A stretch of 51,240 nucleotides of DNA from JBDRZD01 sp964623395 (GCA_964623395.1 CAZUSI010000001.1:1-51240); one strand, 5' to 3'; counted from the stretch's first letter, positions 35,348 to 44,744 are shown. Notes: a model not told the origin generated them from the letters alone. Program-made: numbers and translations.

Positions 35348-36535
35348 ATGGGGCTTTTGCTTAAAAATATAAATAAAATATATGTGTGTGATGATAAATT
35401 TAAGATATTAAAAAATTCTTCAATTTATATAGAGAATGGAAAAATAGAAGAGATTGGGAAAATAGATAAGAAAGAAGGAGTAGAAGAAATTGATTGCAGT
35501 GAATATATTTGTCTTCCTGGATTTATTGATTCACATACCCATTTAATATATGGTGGTGATAGAATAAAAGAATTTGAGTTAAAATTAAAGGGCTTTTCAT
35601 ATCTTGAAATACTTAAAAAAGGGGGAGGTATTTTAAAAACAGTTTCTGATACAAGGAAAACAAGTGATGAAGAACTTGAAAATTTACTTCTTAAAAGACT
35701 CAATCTCATGCTTAAAGAAGGAACAACAACTTGTGAAATAAAAACAGGATATGGGCTTTCTTTAAAGGATGAGGAAAGACTCCTTAAAATTTTAAATAAT
35801 ATAAAGAAAAAGGCTATTCAGGATATTGTTATAACATATATGGGTGCTCATGCTGTTCCAAAAAATTGTTCAAAAAAGAAATATATTGATGAAATAATAA
35901 ATGAGGGGATAAAAATTGCTTCAAAATATGCAGAATTTTGCGATGTTTTCTGTGAAAGGGGTGTTTTTACATATTCTGAAAGTAAAAAGATATGTGAAAA
36001 AGCAAAAGAAGAGGGTTTATTTTTGAAAATCCATGCTGATGAGCTTTCTGATTCAAAAGGTGCTTATCTTGCAGGAGAAATGGGAGCAGTTTCGTGTGAG
36101 CATATGGTTTATTCAAACTTAAAGGGTATAAGAAAGATGAAAGAAAAGGATGTTGTTGCTGTTCTTTTACCTGCAACATCGTTTTTTTTGAGAAAAAAAT
36201 TTGCAGATGCAAAAAAGATTAAAGAAGAAGGACTTAAAATAGCAATTGCCACTGACCACAATCCAGGAACTTCCCCTTGTTTTTCCATATTAACCCCTGC
36301 AAAATTAGCCCTTTTTATTATGAAACTTGATATAAAAGATGTTATTCTCGGAATTACATTAAATGCTGCAAGAGCAATTAAAAGGGAGAAAATTATCGGA
36401 AGCATAGAAAAAGGGAAACAGGCTGACCTTGTTCTTTTTAAAACAAATGATATACATTACATTTTTTATAATTTTGATTTAAACTTTAAAAAAATTGTTA
36501 TTAAAAAGGGTAAATTATTTAAAATAGATACTTGA
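35348..36535 (+). CDS. hutI: Imidazolonepropionase
   Basis: This amidohydrolase of about 395 aa hydrolyses imidazolone-5-propanoate to formimidoyl-glutamate in histidine breakdown. The zinc motif is in GFIDSHTHLIYGGDR; it is followed by the HutI-specific stretch EFELKLKGFSYLEILKKG and GGILKTVSDTRKTS. A KIHADELSD zinc-His segment and ATDHNPGTSPC near the C-terminus are also family features. I chose the ATG at 35348: an upstream in-frame start near 35282 would put 22 residues inside the divergent comF gene. No other hut genes (hutH, hutU, ftcD) occur nearby, so it may work in a dispersed pathway or on a related substrate. Confidence 0.88.
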   Translation: MGLLLKNINKIYVCDDKFKILKNSSIYIENGKIEEIGKIDKKEGVEEIDCSEYICLPGFIDSHTHLIYGGDRIKEFELKLKGFSYLEILKKGGGILKTVSDTRKTSDEELENLLLKRLNLMLKEGTTTCEIKTGYGLSLKDEERLLKILNNIKKKAIQDIVITYMGAHAVPKNCSKKKYIDEIINEGIKIASKYAEFCDVFCERGVFTYSESKKICEKAKEEGLFLKIHADELSDSKGAYLAGEMGAVSCEHMVYSNLKGIRKMKEKDVVAVLLPATSFFLRKKFADAKKIKEEGLKIAIATDHNPGTSPCFSILTPAKLALFIMKLDIKDVILGITLNAARAIKREKIIGSIEKGKQADLVLFKTNDIHYIFYNFDLNFKKIVIKKGKLFKIDT

Positions 36536-36560
36536 AGAATTTGAAAAATTATTGTATAAT
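36532..36560 (+). promoter_or_regulatory. Promoter of the TPR-ExeA-polysaccharide operon
   Basis: TTGAAG is at 36532-36537 and TATAAT at 36555-36560, with a 17-bp spacer. A GGGAGG Shine-Dalgarno follows at 36577-36582, 6 nt before the ATG at 36589. This promoter therefore makes a normal leader, unlike several others in the window. Confidence 0.7.
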
Positions 36561-36588
36561 AAAAAACATAAAAAAAGGGAGGTAAAAG

Positions 36589-37971
36589 ATGGAAATAGAG
36601 ATGTTCTTCAAAAACAAAATATATGAGTTTATAAGAGAAAGAAATTTTGAAATGGCAGAAGCCCTTTTGAAAAGAGAGATTGAAGAAGAGGGTGAAAATT
36701 CTTTTCTTTACCAGCTTCTTGGAGATATAAATTTTGAAATGGGAAAAGATGAAGAAGCGCTTTTAAATTATAAAAAAGCTCTTGAAATTGCAAAAAATAA
36801 AGGAGAAGAAATAGAAATTCTCTCAATTTTAATTAAAATGAAAAAATTAGAAGGTGAGACAATCTCTGTTAATGTTCCCCTCTGCAAAATTTTCATGAAA
36901 TATGGTTTAAAAGAAGATTTTAAAAATACATTTTTAAACTATTTTAAGGGACTTTTAAATTCTGGTAAAAAAGAAGAAGGGAAAAAATTTATTGAAGGTG
37001 TTTTTGAAAATGAAAATTTAAAAAATGAATTTCTTTTCTACTTTCTTTCAAATTTTAAAGAAGGTGAAGAAAATCTCAAAAAGGCAATTTCTGGGTATGA
37101 AAATATAGGAGATATAGAGGTTGCAAAAATTTTGAAAAGTTTTTTAAGAGAAGGTGGTGTTGATACGGAAGAATTAAAAAACATAATAAAGATAGAAGGA
37201 ATAGAAGAAAGAAAACTTGAACCAGAAGGAACACTTGAACTTGCCGAACTTCTTGATAGCATAGGTTCAAAAGAAGAAGCTTTAAATGAGTATTTGAGTT
37301 CTATATATGGATTTTTTGTAGAAAGAAAAGATATAAATAAATGTAAAGAAATTCTTGAGAAGATAAAAAAACTTGAAATTTATGATGAAAGAATAGAAAA
37401 AATTGAAAGTTTTTTAGAGAATCCCTCTCAAAGTAAATTAGAAATTAAATATGAAGAAGTTTATCCTATTTTTGAAAAAAGATTGGATGAAATTGTTTCA
37501 GAAAATATAGAAAATTTAAAAAAAGTTGCAAAAACTTTTTCATCGTCTTTTTTACACAATGAAGCAATTAAAATTTTTGAAAATCTTCTTGAAAAAAGGA
37601 TAAATTTTGATGAAATTATAGAATATTATTTATATTCCCTTTATGAGGTAGGAGAATATGAAAAAATTTTGGAAATCGAAAATTATGCTAAAAAAGAAAT
37701 TGTAGATTATTTTAAAGCACTCTCTTATGAAAAACTTGGTGAGGAAAACTCTGCTCTTGAAATATTGAATGAAATATATGAAAAAATGCCTAATTTTATG
37801 GATATAGAAGAAAGGATAAGGAAATTAAAGGGTGAAGAAATTTTAAAAGTAAAAGAAGAAGTTCTTGAAGAAATTGAGGTTGTAGAGGGAAAGGAATTTT
37901 TTAAAGAGGTTAAAGGAAAGGTGCCAAAAAAAAGGAAAGAAATTCATGAAAGGTTTATAATAATTTATTAG
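36589..37971 (+). CDS. Large TPR-like helical protein
   Basis: This 460-aa protein consists of alpha-helical repeats; clear TPR units appear at 37-70 (FLYQLLGDINFEMGKDEEALLNYKK) and near 340-410 (ALSYEKLGEENSALEILNEI). The middle is divergent helical repeats. No signal peptide is seen, so it is probably cytoplasmic or peripheral. The 3' end turns acidic then basic (KGKVPKKRKEIHERF). It is the first gene of an operon that continues with an ExeA-type ATPase, another TPR protein and glycan genes. Function unknown; it is likely a scaffold. Confidence 0.78.
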   Translation: MEIEMFFKNKIYEFIRERNFEMAEALLKREIEEEGENSFLYQLLGDINFEMGKDEEALLNYKKALEIAKNKGEEIEILSILIKMKKLEGETISVNVPLCKIFMKYGLKEDFKNTFLNYFKGLLNSGKKEEGKKFIEGVFENENLKNEFLFYFLSNFKEGEENLKKAISGYENIGDIEVAKILKSFLREGGVDTEELKNIIKIEGIEERKLEPEGTLELAELLDSIGSKEEALNEYLSSIYGFFVERKDINKCKEILEKIKKLEIYDERIEKIESFLENPSQSKLEIKYEEVYPIFEKRLDEIVSENIENLKKVAKTFSSSFLHNEAIKIFENLLEKRINFDEIIEYYLYSLYEVGEYEKILEIENYAKKEIVDYFKALSYEKLGEENSALEILNEIYEKMPNFMDIEERIRKLKGEEILKVKEEVLEEIEVVEGKEFFKEVKGKVPKKRKEIHERFIIIY

Positions 37972-37981
37972 GAGGTTAAAT

Positions 37982-38791
37982 ATGAAAATATATGAATATT
38001 TTGGACTTAAAGAAGACCCCTTTTCAATGGTTCCTGACCCAAAATTTTTTTATGAGTCAAAACCACATAGAGAAGCTCTTATGAGAATTATTTTTTCAAT
38101 TGAAAACAATAGAGGTGCTATAGCAATAACAGGGGAAGCAGGAACAGGAAAAAGCATTCTTTTAAGGAAGGTTCTTTTAAATTTATATGAAAATGAAACT
38201 TATGAACCGCTACTTGTAATATGTGCTCATTCAAATTTTGATAGAAAATGGTTTTTAAAAAAATTGGTTAATTTTTATGGTTCTGAAGATGTGGAAGAAG
38301 ATTTCTTTTCATTTATTGTAAAAAAAATAATGGAAAGATATGAAGAAAATAAAGAAAAAATGGTTCTTCTTATTGATGAGGCTGATAAAATAAAGAATAT
38401 AGAAGTTATGGAAGATTTAAGAAATCTTTTAAATTTAGAGGTAATTGATGAAAAAATTTTTCATCTTGTTCTTGTTGGTTCAAAGGCACTTCCTCAAAAT
38501 TTAAAGGCATATTCTCCCTTTTATCAAAGAATAGCCCTATGGACTCAATTGAACGGATTTTCAGAGGAGGAGGTTGAAAATTATATAAAATTTAGAATAG
38601 AAAAATGCGGAGGGAAAAGCGAGATATTTACAAAGGATGCGCGGGAAAAAATTGTTGCTTATTCAAAAGGTATTCCAAGAATCATAAATGTTATATGTGA
38701 TTCTGCACTATTAGAAGCATACATTGAAAAAAAGGATAAAGTAAATGGAGAAATAATAGAAAAGGTGGTAAATATGAGAGGACTTAAATGA
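37982..38791 (+). CDS. ExeA/GspA-like AAA ATPase
   Basis: This 269-aa protein is of the ExeA/GspA ATPase family: the opening YEYFGLKEDPFSMVPDPKFFY is a family hallmark, followed by Walker A GEAGTGKS (51-58), Walker B VLLIDEA (128-134), sensor regions near HLVLVGSK and the C-terminal GIPRIINVICDSALLEAYIE. Family members energise outer-membrane secretin assembly or accompany exosortase and polysaccharide operons. No periplasmic peptidoglycan-binding domain is present. AGGAGG precedes the ATG by 6-7 nt, and the next gene overlaps it by 4 bp. In this operon it probably drives a surface-polymer or secretion complex. Confidence 0.9.
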   Translation: MKIYEYFGLKEDPFSMVPDPKFFYESKPHREALMRIIFSIENNRGAIAITGEAGTGKSILLRKVLLNLYENETYEPLLVICAHSNFDRKWFLKKLVNFYGSEDVEEDFFSFIVKKIMERYEENKEKMVLLIDEADKIKNIEVMEDLRNLLNLEVIDEKIFHLVLVGSKALPQNLKAYSPFYQRIALWTQLNGFSEEEVENYIKFRIEKCGGKSEIFTKDAREKIVAYSKGIPRIINVICDSALLEAYIEKKDKVNGEIIEKVVNMRGLK

Positions 38792-39440
38792 AAGAAAGTA
38801 AGGAGATAAGAGAAATAAAGGCAAGGGCATCAGAATACATTTCAGCAGGATTTTATAAAGAAGCACTTAGAGAACTTGAAAAACTTTTAAATTATCCAGA
38901 AGTAGTTGATGGTGCTCTTTATCAAAGGATAGGGGAACTTCATAAAAAAGTTGGTAATAAGGAAAAGGCAATTGAATATTATTTAAAAGCAATTGAAGAT
39001 TATAAAAGACATGATGCCTATTCACATTTAGTTGCTCTTTACAGAAAAATACTTGAAATAAAACCAGAAAAAAAAGAACTTCTTTTTGAACTTGCTGATG
39101 CCTATTATCATATTGGTATGACAACAGAAGCTGCAAAGGCACTTCAGGAATATGCTGATTATCTTTATAAAGAAGGAGAAATTGAGAGATCCTTTGAGGT
39201 TTATAAAAATTTGTTAAACATTGTTCCTGAAAATATTTTGCTTAAAAGGAAAGTTGCAGAACTTTTCCTTTTACATAATCTTTTTAAAGATGCATGGAAA
39301 TTATATAAAGAAATATTTGAGCACTACAAAAAACTCTCAAAGGAAGATAAACTTGTAGAAATAAAAGAAAAAATGGAAGAGATAGAAATAATAATGGGAG
39401 AAGAAATAAAAGAGCTTAAAGAAGAAGTAAGTGTTAAGGA
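38788..39440 (+). CDS. TPR protein, 5' part (interrupted by gap)
   Basis: The first 217 codons of a gene cut by a scaffold gap. The visible protein is TPR repeats (GALYQRIGELHKKVGNKEKAIEYYLKA, LLFELADAYYHIGMTTEAAKALQEY) and ends in an acidic helical stretch (EEIKELKEEVSVK) at the gap. The ATG overlaps the ATPase stop by 4 bp. It most likely continues into 39541-40538, since the right side is open, in one frame and also TPR. The two frames would join only if the true gap length were 2 modulo 3, which the 100-N placeholder is not. A stop seen just after the gap in the left frame is therefore an artefact. Confidence 0.85.
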
Positions 39441-39540
39441 NNNNNNNNNNNNNNNNNNNNNNNNNNNNNNNNNNNNNNNNNNNNNNNNNNNNNNNNNNNN
39501 NNNNNNNNNNNNNNNNNNNNNNNNNNNNNNNNNNNNNNNN
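39441..39540. other. 100-N scaffold gap inside a coding region
   Basis: Exactly 100 N bases, of unknown true length. Unlike the gap at 31690, the two flanks share no overlapping sequence. It splits one TPR gene. Confidence 0.95.
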
Positions 39541-39542
39541 CA

Positions 39543-40538
39543 GAATTAGATATGGCTGATGCTTATTTGGATCTTGGTGAGAAAGACATAGCTTTAGAAC
39601 TTTATTACAGTGCAGGAGAAACTCTTTTTAAGGAACAAGATTTTATGAATGCCATAAAAGTATACAAAAAAATTGTTGATTTATTTCCATTTGAATTAAA
39701 AGCAAGACAGAGATTAGTTGAAATAGCCCAGCGCATAAAGGATAAGAATCTTCTTGTTGAATCTCTTCTTGAACTTGCAAATTGTCTTTACGAAAGAGGA
39801 GAAAAAGAGAAGGCTAAGGTCTGGTATATTCAAATTTTGAAAAGGGCTGATCCTAACTGCAAAGAAGCGAAAGAAAGACTTTCTATTATTGCTCCGGAAG
39901 TTTTGGAAAAAATTGAAAAAACAAAAGAAAAAGTAGAGGAACCACAAATTAAATTGGAAGAAATAAAAAAGGAGGAAGAAAAAAAGGAAGAAGTTATTGA
40001 AGAGGTTGAGATTATTTCTGAGGAAGGATTCATTGACCTTGGAAAAGAAATAAGGGAGGAATTAGAAAAGGAGGAAAAAAAGCTTTCAAAAGAGGAAGAA
40101 AAAATATTTGAGGAAATGAAGGAATCTATTTATTCACATGCAGAAAATGTTGACCCTGTTTATGCCTTAGAAGTAGGGATAGCAATGAAAGATTTAGGGA
40201 TTTTTGATGAAGCAATTACTAATTTAAAGAAAGCGCTAAAAGGGGATAATAAAATAAAAAAGGATGCTTATTATTATCTTGGTCAAATTTTTATTGAAAT
40301 AAAAAGAGCGGATTTAGCAGTTGAAAATTTTTTAAATGCTTTAAATATTAAGACAGAAGATGAAGAGAGAGACAGAGCAATCCACTATGAGATAGGATTA
40401 GCATATGAAATGATGGGAAATTGGGCTGAAGCAATAAGACATTATAAAATATTATATGAAAAAGACCCTTCCTATAAAGAAATAAAACAGAAAATAGCTG
40501 AACTTGTAAAAAAGATTAAATCCTCAAAAAAAGAATGA
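39543..40538 (+). CDS. TPR protein, 3' part (continuation after gap)
   Basis: The right side of the gap is open in one frame from the first complete codon (GAA TTA GAT ATG). About 330 residues follow: TPR repeats (MADAYLDLGEKDIALELYY), an acidic Glu-rich linker (near 39930-40100), then further repeats (AYYYLGQIFIEIKRADLAVENFLNAL, IGLAYEMMGNWAEAIRHYKIL). It ends in a 4-bp overlap (ATGA) with the PHP gene. The ATG at 39552 is inside the repeat region, so it is unlikely to be a real start. The same protein probably begins at 38788. Confidence 0.8.
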   Translation, partial: ELDMADAYLDLGEKDIALELYYSAGETLFKEQDFMNAIKVYKKIVDLFPFELKARQRLVEIAQRIKDKNLLVESLLELANCLYERGEKEKAKVWYIQILKRADPNCKEAKERLSIIAPEVLEKIEKTKEKVEEPQIKLEEIKKEEEKKEEVIEEVEIISEEGFIDLGKEIREELEKEEKKLSKEEEKIFEEMKESIYSHAENVDPVYALEVGIAMKDLGIFDEAITNLKKALKGDNKIKKDAYYYLGQIFIEIKRADLAVENFLNALNIKTEDEERDRAIHYEIGLAYEMMGNWAEAIRHYKILYEKDPSYKEIKQKIAELVKKIKSSKKE

Positions 40539-41377
40539 AAATAGACCTTCATTTACACACAAATGCTTCAGATGGAGAACTTTCTCCTTTTGATTTAATT
40601 TTTTTATGTGAAAAAATGAATTTTAATATAATTGCAATTGCTGACCATGATACAATTAGAGGATTTAAAGAATCAAAAAGTATTGATACAAGAATAGAGA
40701 TTGTTCCAGCAGTTGAACTATCAGCAAGGGATGAGAAAAAAGATATTCATATACTTGGTTATTATATTAGTGATGATAAAGGACCCTTAAGTGAATATTT
40801 AAAAATATTTAGAGAGGAAAGGATAAAGAGGATTTATAAAATTGTTGAGAATTTAAAGAAGATGGGAGTAAAAATTGAAGCAGAAGAGGTTTTTAAAGAA
40901 AGCTCTTTTACTGATTCAATAGGAAGACCACATGTTGCAAAAATTCTCGTTAAAAAAGGATATGCAAAAGATATAGATGATGCCTTTGAAAAATATATAG
41001 GTTATTCAAAACCTGCTTATGTTCATAAATATAAAATATCTGTAAAGGAAGGAATTGAAATAATAATAAAAAGTGGAGGAATACCTGTTTTAGCTCATCC
41101 AGGTCAATATTATGACCTTGAATACTTTTTATTCCTAAGAAAATTTGGATTGAAAGGAATAGAGGTATGGCATCCTGATAATTTTCCCTATTTAAATGAA
41201 CTTATTGAATTTGCTGAAAAAAATAATTTTTTGAAAACAGGGGGGAGTGATTTTCATGGATTTTCTCATAATTCAAAAAAAGAGATAGGGAAAATTTTAA
41301 TTCCTTATTCATCCTTTCTTGATTTAAAAAAGGAAATAAATGAAGAAAATCCTTATTATTTCACCATGGGGAAATGA
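40535..41377 (+). CDS. PHP-domain phosphoesterase (YciV/TrpH-like)
   Basis: This 280-aa protein is a PHP-family metal-dependent phosphoesterase. It has HLHTNASDGELSP near the start, ADHDTIRGF with the next metal ligands, VELSARDEKKDIHILGYYI, a central GRPHVAK helix and the final TGGSDFHGFSH. YciV-type members hydrolyse 3',5'-bisphosphate nucleotides or short RNA; the substrate here is not fixed. It sits between a TPR scaffold and a glycosyltransferase, so it could serve the operon as a phosphatase. It overlaps both neighbours (4 and 38 bp). A tyrosine-phosphatase role like CpsB is possible given the glycan context but CpsB sequences differ. Confidence 0.88.
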   Translation: MKIDLHLHTNASDGELSPFDLIFLCEKMNFNIIAIADHDTIRGFKESKSIDTRIEIVPAVELSARDEKKDIHILGYYISDDKGPLSEYLKIFREERIKRIYKIVENLKKMGVKIEAEEVFKESSFTDSIGRPHVAKILVKKGYAKDIDDAFEKYIGYSKPAYVHKYKISVKEGIEIIIKSGGIPVLAHPGQYYDLEYFLFLRKFGLKGIEVWHPDNFPYLNELIEFAEKNNFLKTGGSDFHGFSHNSKKEIGKILIPYSSFLDLKKEINEENPYYFTMGK

Positions 41378-42485
41378 TTGGAATTTAGAGAGAATTAAAA
41401 GAAGTCCTGAAAATGCATATTTTTTTAAGGAAATTTTAAAAGAATTTGAAGTTTATCATTTATTTTTAAAGGATAAAGAAATAGGGTTACCCCTTTCTTC
41501 TAATCATCATCTTTTTCCGATTAAAAAATTTAGTTTTAGGAAAATTCCCTTTTTATTTTTTTTAGAATTAATTTTAAACAACATAAAAATTTATTTGAAG
41601 GCAAAAGAAATTTTAAAGGAAGATATAAATGTTGTTTTATGTCTTTCTTCCTACCTTTTTCTTTCAGGTTTTTTAATAAAGAGATTTTTAAAGAAAATAG
41701 TTATTTTAAAACTCTTTGGAATATTTACATATTTTAATTCAAATTTCATTAAAAAAATATTTTTGATACCGGAAAAATTATCTTTTCTTTTACCCTTTGA
41801 TTTTATATTTTGTATAGATGATGGAAGTGGAGGTGAAAAATTGAGGAAAATTACAGGATTTCCAAAAGAAAAATTTAAAATTTTAAAAAATTCTTATCCT
41901 TTAAGTTGGAGGGATATTGAATTAAAGGAAAAAGAAAAAATTGTAATTGGTGTATCTGCCTTAGAAAAATGCAAGGGTTTTGATTATTTTATAAAGGCAG
42001 CAAAAGAAGTTTTGAAAAAAAGGAAAGATGTTATATTTTTAATATGTGGAGAGGGTTCTGAAGAAAAAAATTTAAAAAGATTAATTAAAAAATATGGAAT
42101 TGAAAATAATTTTAAAATTTTAGGTGGTATTCCACATCCTATGATGCCAAATTTTTATTTAAAGGCAAAAATTTTTGTATCAACAAATATTTATGGAAAT
42201 AAAACAATTCCTGTAATAGAAGCAATGCTTTTTTCAATTCCCCCTATTGTTTTTGAAATAAGAGAGGAAAAGGATTTAATAAAGGATGGAATAAATGGCT
42301 TTTTAGTTCCTTTAAAGGATTATAAAAAAATTTCTGAAAAAATTAATCTTTTATTAGAAGATGATAATTTGATAAAAGAAATTGGGAAAAGGGCAAGGGA
42401 TTTTATTTTAAAAAATTTTAAGAGTTGGGAAGAAAGAATAAAAGAAGAAATTGATATAATTAAAAATTTTTATGAGATATTTTAA
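41340..42485 (+). CDS. GT4-family glycosyltransferase
   Basis: This 381-aa GT-B glycosyltransferase has an N-terminal acceptor domain (ILIISPWGNDW) and a C-terminal GT1-type donor domain with IGVSALEKCKGFDYFIKAA, FLICGEGSEEKNL, LGGIPHPMMPNFYLKAKIFVS and the nucleotide-binding Glu segment TIPVIEAMLFSIPPIVFE. It should add a sugar to a lipid-linked or surface glycan at the membrane. The start overlaps the PHP gene by 38 bp, which is longer than usual, but the first codons form a proper N-terminal strand. The next gene overlaps its end by 14 bp. Confidence 0.87.
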   Translation: MKKILIISPWGNDWNLERIKRSPENAYFFKEILKEFEVYHLFLKDKEIGLPLSSNHHLFPIKKFSFRKIPFLFFLELILNNIKIYLKAKEILKEDINVVLCLSSYLFLSGFLIKRFLKKIVILKLFGIFTYFNSNFIKKIFLIPEKLSFLLPFDFIFCIDDGSGGEKLRKITGFPKEKFKILKNSYPLSWRDIELKEKEKIVIGVSALEKCKGFDYFIKAAKEVLKKRKDVIFLICGEGSEEKNLKRLIKKYGIENNFKILGGIPHPMMPNFYLKAKIFVSTNIYGNKTIPVIEAMLFSIPPIVFEIREEKDLIKDGINGFLVPLKDYKKISEKINLLLEDDNLIKEIGKRARDFILKNFKSWEERIKEEIDIIKNFYEIF

Positions 42486-43884
42486 AAATTTATTCTTTCT
42501 TATCCTTTCTTACATTTCAAATCTTTTATTTAATTTTTTATTTCTAAAAATTCTAACAAATTTCCTTTCACCCTTTTATTGTGGAATTTATTTTTCCTAT
42601 ATAGGTGCATTTCTTATAATTTCTCAAATCTCTTTACTTGGAGTTCCTTATGTTTTTACAAGATACATTCCCTTTTGGGAAGAAAAAGGTGAAGAAGAAA
42701 AAATATTTTCCTTATTCTTTCTATTTTCTTTTCTTTATCTTCTTATTTTTTTTATTTTACTTCTTTTTCTTATAATTTTTCCTTTTAAAGAAAAAGAAAT
42801 CTTTATCCTTTCAATTTTAGCATCCTTTTCCTTTTCTTTTTTAACTCTTTTTTCCTCTCTTTTCAATTCCTTTAGAAAAATGGAATATTCCTTTTTAATA
42901 AATTTCTTTTATTTTTTATTTTTAAACCTCCTTTTATTTTTATTTAGAAAAAAATTAGATGTTGAAAAAGTTTTTTTAACTCAAATTTTTTCTTCTTTTA
43001 TTTCCATATTTTTATCTTTCCTTTTAATTTTTTCTCATAAAAAATTTTTATCAACTTCTTTAAATTTTAAAATAATAAAAGAGATAAAAAGTTATTGGAA
43101 AGAATCTTTTCTTTTACATTTTCTTTCTCCAATATTTGATTACTCTGATAGGGTTCTCCTTGCTTTTTTTAAAAGTTTTATAGATGTTTCTATTTTTGTA
43201 TCTGCAAGAAAAATTGTAACTCCTTTAAGACAGGTTCTCCAATATCCACAGGAAGCAATGGCTCCTGAAATTTCTGCAAGGATTAAAAATTTTGATGAGA
43301 TAAAAGTTTATTTTGAAATTTTAAGAAAAATCTTATTTTTAATCTCAATACATCTTTTTTTCATAATAATTGTTTTTGGTAAATTTTTTATTCTAATTAT
43401 AACAAATGAATTTTATTTAAAGGCATATCCTGTTCTTTTAATATTAACTGCAAGAATAATAATTTCCTCCTTATATTCTCCCTATCTTTTATTTTATCGC
43501 TCCTATGGAAGAATGATTCACTTTTTCTATTCTGACCTTTTATGGATAATTTCCTTTTTACTCCTTTCATATCCCTTTATAAAATACTTTGGTATTACAG
43601 GACTCGCTTTTTTAAATCTTTTTTCAACCTTTTTAGTTTTACTCTTTAACTACTTCTTTATATTTCCAAAATATGAAATGATATCAAAAAAAGAATTTTT
43701 AAAAATATTTAAATTTTCAATATCAAGTTTTTTACCCTTTTCAATTTTAATTTTAAAAAAATTTTTACCCCCAATTTTAATTTTGACAATTTATTATTTT
43801 TTATTTATAATTTTATCTTTAATTTTTAAACCCCTTGAAAAAGAGGAATGGAAATTATTCTTGAAGAAAATAAAGAAGCAATAA
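42472..43884 (+). CDS. Wzx-like polysaccharide flippase (MATE/MOP superfamily)
   Basis: This 470-aa polytopic membrane protein has about 12-14 hydrophobic segments and short polar loops. The YFSYIGAFLIISQISLLGVPYVFTRYIPFW segment with its Gly-Pro-Tyr-Phe-Arg pattern, plus the central DRVLLAFFKSF and later YSPYLLFYRSYGRM, fit MOP-type O-unit flippases. It should move an undecaprenyl-linked repeat unit across the inner membrane. Both neighbours overlap it, by 14 and 37 bp. Composition is Phe/Leu/Ile-rich and its coding strand is unusually T-rich for this window, as expected for membrane segments. Confidence 0.82.
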   Translation: MRYFKNLFFLILSYISNLLFNFLFLKILTNFLSPFYCGIYFSYIGAFLIISQISLLGVPYVFTRYIPFWEEKGEEEKIFSLFFLFSFLYLLIFFILLLFLIIFPFKEKEIFILSILASFSFSFLTLFSSLFNSFRKMEYSFLINFFYFLFLNLLLFLFRKKLDVEKVFLTQIFSSFISIFLSFLLIFSHKKFLSTSLNFKIIKEIKSYWKESFLLHFLSPIFDYSDRVLLAFFKSFIDVSIFVSARKIVTPLRQVLQYPQEAMAPEISARIKNFDEIKVYFEILRKILFLISIHLFFIIIVFGKFFILIITNEFYLKAYPVLLILTARIIISSLYSPYLLFYRSYGRMIHFFYSDLLWIISFLLLSYPFIKYFGITGLAFLNLFSTFLVLLFNYFFIFPKYEMISKKEFLKIFKFSISSFLPFSILILKKFLPPILILTIYYFLFIILSLIFKPLEKEEWKLFLKKIKKQ

Positions 43885-44744
43885 TAGAAACCTTTAAAGA
43901 AGATTTTCTTTTTAACAATTATATTTGGTATAAAACATTAAAAGAAGGGATAAAGGGATTAAATGTGGGTTTTTTAAAAAAAGATAAATTTTATATGCCA
44001 TTTGGTTATAAGAAAAAATTGTTTTTCTATTCCCTTTATTTTTCTCCTTTTACAACCCCTTATATTTTTAAAGAAGAAATTGATTTTTCTTTAATATTTA
44101 AAAAAATTAAATTTATCCTTTTCATAGAAATTGTTGATGAAGAAAATAAAATTTCTAATGAAAAATATTTTTTAAAAATAAAAAATTTTTATTATAACAT
44201 AGATTTAAGAAAGGATATTTTTTTAATTGAAAGAAATTACAAGAAATCTTTAAGGGAGCAGATAAGACAGGCAAAAAGAAAAGGGGCAATTTTTAGGGAG
44301 ATGGAGGAAAAGGACCTTTACGATTTTTATAAAATTTATGAAAAACTAATGAGAATTAAATATAAAAGGGAACCTTTATATCCCTTTACTTTTTTTAAAA
44401 GCATATTCAAAAATTTATTTCCTGAAAGGGCAAAGGGATTTGTTGTTGAAGTGAATTCTAAAATAGCAAGTGGTGTTATATGTCTTCATCCCCTTAAAAA
44501 TTTTTCACTTGCCTTTATTCAAGGAACAGACCCAGATTATTACAATTATCGTGTTTCATCCTTTATATTTGATGAAATTATAAAGTATTATAAAAATAAA
44601 AATTTTGAAATTTTTTCATTCGGTTTAACTCCTTTAAAATCCTCCGGAACCTTATTTTTTAAAGAAAGTTTTGGATGCGAAAAAAAAGAAGTAAATATTT
44701 ATAGGTATACAAGTATTGTTTATAAATTATTAAAGAAGATTTGA
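43848..44744 (+). CDS. FemAB/GNAT-like acyl- or aminoacyl-transferase
   Basis: This 298-aa protein has a duplicated GNAT-like fold typical of FemAB/BioF2-like proteins of polysaccharide operons: SLREQIRQAKRKGAIFREM opens the second half, followed by YEKLMRIKYKREPLYPFTF, a beta-strand pair VVEVNSKIASGVICLHP, QGTDPDYYNYRVSSFIFDEIIKYY and the terminal FFKESFGCEK. Such proteins often attach amino acids or acyl groups to a glycan or peptidoglycan. It overlaps the flippase by 37 bp. The exact reaction is not readable from sequence. A hairpin overlapping the next promoter follows. Confidence 0.75.
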   Translation: MEIILEENKEAIIETFKEDFLFNNYIWYKTLKEGIKGLNVGFLKKDKFYMPFGYKKKLFFYSLYFSPFTTPYIFKEEIDFSLIFKKIKFILFIEIVDEENKISNEKYFLKIKNFYYNIDLRKDIFLIERNYKKSLREQIRQAKRKGAIFREMEEKDLYDFYKIYEKLMRIKYKREPLYPFTFFKSIFKNLFPERAKGFVVEVNSKIASGVICLHPLKNFSLAFIQGTDPDYYNYRVSSFIFDEIIKYYKNKNFEIFSFGLTPLKSSGTLFFKESFGCEKKEVNIYRYTSIVYKLLKKI

